Positions 13,701-15,119 of a DNA stretch of 15,119 nt are shown in pieces; position 1 is the first letter of the stretch; each line of letters starts with the position of its first letter. The position numbers and the translations under genes are program-made. The DNA lies in NCBI GenBank assembly GCA_041591915.1, contig JBFHRB010000051.1, positions 1-15,119 on the forward strand, read 5' to 3'. This DNA comes from JBFHRB01 sp041591915. Its GTDB lineage: Bacteria > Actinomycetota > Nitriliruptoria > Nitriliruptorales > Nitriliruptoraceae. The notes under the pieces were generated by a model. That model did not search any database, was not told where the DNA came from, and worked only from the letters and a program-made list of their open reading frames with translations.

Positions 13701-14139
13701 GGACGCCGACGCGGCCACCGTCGCGGCCATGGCGCGCCGGGCGTGCGAGTCCGACATCGTCATCCAGGCGCTGGCGTCCGGCCGCTACTGGCGCGAGCTC
13801 CACGTGGGGGCGCCCGTCGCCCTCGCCGACGGGACCGAGATCACGATCGAGGGCTTCGTCGATCTGCTCGTCGAGACCGATGAGGGGCTCGTGGTCGCCG
13901 ACTACAAGACCGACTCGACGACCGGCCGCACGCCGGAGGAGACGGTCGCCCGGTACCGGCCGCAGGCCGCCACCTACGCGCTCGCGCTCGAGACGGCACT
14001 GGGCCGCGAGGTCACCCGGTGCGTCTTCGTGCTGACGGGGGTCGCCGCCTCCGACGGCCGCGAGGTCGAGATCTCGGGCGACGACCTGCGCGCCGCGATC
14101 GCCGAGCTCCGGTCGGGGCTGGCAGCGGCGGTCGCCTGA
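10702..14139 (+). CDS. addA: AddA-like UvrD/RecB superfamily-1 helicase-nuclease with altered Walker A
   Basis: A 1145-residue AddA/RecB-type helicase-nuclease. Helicase motifs: Q motif DQAHRDAI (Q7), motif I GAGTGTTT (30-37), Ia ITFTEAAAAEL (59-69), II DEFQDT (D372, E373), III GDPKQSIYRFRGA (from G422), IV SHSFRS (458-463), V TVHAAKGLEYP (754-764) and VI LYVATTRARD (825-834). In motif I the essential lysine of GKT is Thr35 (codon ACG at 10804). The C-terminal nuclease is complete: H972 (GRAVHAVLQ), D1054 (GFVDLL), D1067 and K1069 (ADYKTD), Q1088 and Y1092. Expected work is ATP-driven unwinding and resection of broken DNA ends together with the AddB-like subunit, but the Walker A change questions whether it hydrolyses ATP. 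The GTG at 10702 overlaps the addB stop (GTGA). An AdnAB-type pair is less likely because the partner lacks motor motifs. Confidence 0.92.
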   Translation: MTALPDQAHRDAISGAEPSALAETVFVDAGAGTGTTTALVARVVNLLRAGVPVREIAAITFTEAAAAELRHRVRGAVGDALAGTTPGAEEERRLVAALGDLDDAAFTTLHAFAYRILLDHPLQADLPPELALLTDIEAAAAFESRWDAWLAEFVSRPGIQPVLEHLDLMGISIQKVHRLAKALHEDYHRIPAGLASEPATYEPPPLDLTELVAELDALGPLADEAADSDPADKLVARIREWHAAAAPLRAAVATGAPLADQLDALDALHGLQIGNVGGKRAWGSSERAKEVRGRLMRVRDELVGEVYAAQFDHLLRALLAYTSCFVLDWAAARRRSAELVFQDLLVLARDLLRDDAEVRSRVRGQFRHLLVDEFQDTDPIQIEIAVLLAAQDDAALAASARADGSVAWQDATLVPGRLFFVGDPKQSIYRFRGADIGVYEGAKSFVDGTPTASVRSLSHSFRSVPGVLDWVNAAFEALLEERDGAQPAYQPLTGERAPIAQHEGPAVRWFGGEGGRAEDVREAEAADVVRVVRHLLAEATVHDRETDRPRSAREDDIAVLVRRHATARQLERTFEDADLPLVVESRSLIFNTDEVRDLTTILTAIEDPNDEVAVLGALRHPAFGCSDADLVDWRARGGRWWFPRTDTDPDDHPVARALHRLGMLREARWAHSVGGFVEHVIDETRLMELALVHRRHRDRWRRIRFVADQAHAFHEAGGHLRGFVRWLRDQADEEVRRDEHVVPDADDRAVRVTTVHAAKGLEYPIVIVLGLDTATRKPLFDPVVIFEPDGSAVEVNLGREAKTLGFADLNDEERRLHFEEEQRLLYVATTRARDHLVISRHHGQQNRECHARTLAEHEDLLAPHWSELDLAGIPITVEPESVALDFAAPRDTRAELEAFTAERDRLVLAATRPRVVAATTIASLLADPAGEVDPPEEVDGDLDAGDDVTDEPVTHQPWRKGRAGTAIGRAVHAVLQNVDLASQDGLDELAAAQCAAEGLPDADAATVAAMARRACESDIVIQALASGRYWRELHVGAPVALADGTEITIEGFVDLLVETDEGLVVADYKTDSTTGRTPEETVARYRPQAATYALALETALGREVTRCVFVLTGVAASDGREVEISGDDLRAAIAELRSGLAAAVA

Positions 14140-14152
14140 GCCGGGGCGGACC

Positions 14153-14173
14153 GGCCCCCACGGGTCGGGCCCT
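14153..14173 (+). terminator. Weak hairpin after addA, possible terminator
   Basis: A GGCCC run after position 14153 can pair with GGGCC about 10 nt later, followed by a sequence with a few T residues (CTTCGGCTGTTC). A competing stem pairs GGGGC (14143-14147) with GCCCC (14154-14158). This is the only structure seen in the 101-nt gap between addA and the receiver-like gene. Assignment is weak because such stems are common at this GC content. Confidence 0.22.
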
Positions 14174-14240
14174 TCGGCTGTTCACCGCGCCCGTCGCGGC
14201 CGCGACCATCGACCCAGGACCTCGATCCGGAGTCGCTGCC

Positions 14241-14669
14241 ATGACGCGCGAGACGACCAGCCTGCCCATCCACCCGCCGGCGCGTGACCGACCGCGCGTG
14301 CTCATCGAGAACGCGCACCCGGACGTCTCGTCGACCCAGGCCGACGCCCTGCGCCACGCGGGCTTCGAGGTCGTGGTGTGCTCGGGGCCGATCGGCGAGT
14401 CGCGGGACCGCTGCGAGCTGGTCGAGACCGGTTCGTGCTCACTCGTCGAGACCGCGGACGTCGTGCTGTACGACCTCGACCTCGACGTCGCCCGGGACCG
14501 CCACATCCTCGAGACGGCGATCGCGACCTACCCCGAACGTCGGTTCGTCCTCGAGGTCCCGACGGCCGTTGCGCGGCGGCACGCCGAGCTCCTGCAGACC
14601 TGTCACGTGATCCCGCCGTTCTCGACCGACGCGCTCGTCGACGCGGTGCGCGAGGAGGCCGCGGTCTGA
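14241..14669 (+). CDS. Small receiver-like (CheY-fold-like) protein with four cysteines, function unknown
   Basis: A 142-residue protein. After a Pro/Arg linker, residues 18-138 follow the alternating strand-helix order of a response-regulator receiver: RVLIENAHPDV, then QADALRHAGFEVVVCSG, TADVVLYDLDLD, RRFVLEVPTAV and a final helix, DALVDAVREEA. The first acidic site is weak (E23, D28). D78/D80/D82 sit near the place of the phosphoacceptor Asp, and no clear Lys follows the fifth strand, so it may not be phosphorylated. Cysteines C47, C58 and C66 form a cluster (VCSGP, RCELVETGSCSLVE), with C121 further on. This suggests redox or metal sensitivity, but that is inference. I have seen similar small actinobacterial proteins only as uncharacterised. 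The ATG at 14241 has GGAG about 7 nt upstream. It converges on the DHOD-like gene. Confidence 0.72.
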   Translation: MTRETTSLPIHPPARDRPRVLIENAHPDVSSTQADALRHAGFEVVVCSGPIGESRDRCELVETGSCSLVETADVVLYDLDLDVARDRHILETAIATYPERRFVLEVPTAVARRHAELLQTCHVIPPFSTDALVDAVREEAAV

Positions 14670-14696
14670 CGCCCTGGTGCTGTCCCGGGTCGCGCC

Positions 14697-15119
14697 TCAG
14701 CGGTGGTAGGTGCTCGAGTAGGACGTGAGCGTGCGCATGTAGTTGGCGCGCTCGTACGCGTCGGGGTCCCCGACGGCGTCGCGCCGGAACGAGCCGCGCA
14801 GCTGGACCACCGACTCGTACTCGTGGGCCTCCATCCACGCACGCAGCTCGCGCTCGATCGCGACGAGGTGCTCGGGGCCGTGCCGCAGGAGCGCCGAGGC
14901 GAGCATCACCACGTCCGCCCCGGCGAGCAGCAGCTTGGCGGCGTCGGTGCCGGTGTGGACGCCGGTGGTGCCGGCCAGCGACCCCTGCAGCCGGCCGGAG
15001 AGGATCGCGATCCAGCGCAGTGGCAGCCGCAGCTCGTCGGAGTGGCTGAGGACGAGCCGCGGGGTCACGGCCCGGCTGTTGAGGTCGATGTCGGGCTGGT
15101 AGAAGCGGTTGAACAGCAC
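14697..15119 (-). CDS. Dihydroorotate-dehydrogenase-like FMN TIM-barrel protein, C-terminal part (runs off right edge)
   Basis: 140 codons of a leftward gene enter from the right edge and stop at 14697. The piece starts LFNRFYQPDIDL, which in the DHOD-like family is the end of an internal strand; the codon at the edge is therefore taken as internal Val, not a start. The FMN-phosphate loop is seen in LAGTTGVHTGTDAAKLLLAG followed by ADVVMLASALL. The tail, WMEAHEYESVVQLRGSF and YERANYMRTLTSYSS, matches the dihydroorotate dehydrogenase-like proteins that are distinct from the pyrimidine-biosynthesis PyrD. Members often lie near pyruvate:ferredoxin oxidoreductase genes, and their substrate is unclear. 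The N-terminal two thirds are outside the window. The stop is 27 nt from the convergent receiver-like gene. Confidence 0.88.
   Translation of the reverse strand: MLFNRFYQPDIDLNSRAVTPRLVLSHSDELRLPLRWIAILSGRLQGSLAGTTGVHTGTDAAKLLLAGADVVMLASALLRHGPEHLVAIERELRAWMEAHEYESVVQLRGSFRRDAVGDPDAYERANYMRTLTSYSSTYHR

Noticed and set aside
10663..13803. 1046-codon minus-strand frame opposite addA
   Set aside because: Shadow of the helicase gene. It shows no family pattern, and the complementary frame carries all superfamily-1 motifs.
1..15119. Defence island, CRISPR or mobile element
   Set aside because: No repeat-spacer arrays, transposase, integrase or toxin-antitoxin genes are seen. The addAB-like operon is ordinarily a housekeeping repair locus, and codon use is uniform.

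Overview
The window is very GC-rich, with strong third-position G/C, GTG starts, 4-nt GTGA start/stop overlaps and acidic, Asp/Glu-rich proteins. This points to an actinomycetote chromosome, possibly one of the deep lineages such as Nitriliruptoria or its relatives. That placement is inference from composition and gene style; no rRNA or marker gene is present. I see no tRNA, rRNA, insertion sequence, CRISPR array or phage gene. The long antisense reading frames are GC-frame artefacts.

Layout: (1) Left edge, minus strand: the start of a secreted protein of unknown function (3-278) lies 16 nt downstream of a ThiS-like/Mut7-C PIN nuclease protein (295-1050). (2) A divergent plus-strand pair follows: a secreted metallo-beta-lactamase-fold hydrolase with an LPATG-type C-terminal anchor (1138-2436), and a multi-pass lipase-maturation-factor (LMF1) family protein (2471-3937). 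(3) Next is a conserved-looking 67-residue soluble helical protein (3976-4179). (4) A stand-alone cyclic-nucleotide-binding-fold protein (4251-4706) overlaps by 4 nt a large membrane flavoprotein (4703-7333). That flavoprotein joins a polytopic [4Fe-4S] module, a plant-ferredoxin-like domain and a NirB/ferredoxin-reductase-like FAD/NAD(P) module. (5) An AddB-like Fe-S nuclease (7409-10705) overlaps by 4 nt an AddA-like UvrD/RecB helicase-nuclease (10702-14139), forming a double-strand-break end-processing operon. (6) A small receiver-like protein rich in cysteine (14241-14669) converges on the C-terminal part of a dihydroorotate-dehydrogenase-like FMN protein (14697-15119, minus).

The points most worth attention are departures from conserved active-site chemistry inside otherwise intact genes. 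The AddA-like helicase has every other superfamily-1 motif and a full nuclease site, but threonine where the Walker A lysine should be, and its AddB partner has no P-loop either. The ferredoxin domain of the redox fusion has Asp at the third cluster-ligand position. The adjoining cNMP-fold protein lacks the phosphate-binding Arg. Several genes have a TAnnnT box 6-8 nt before the start codon or a short leader, which suggests leaderless or short-leader transcription.
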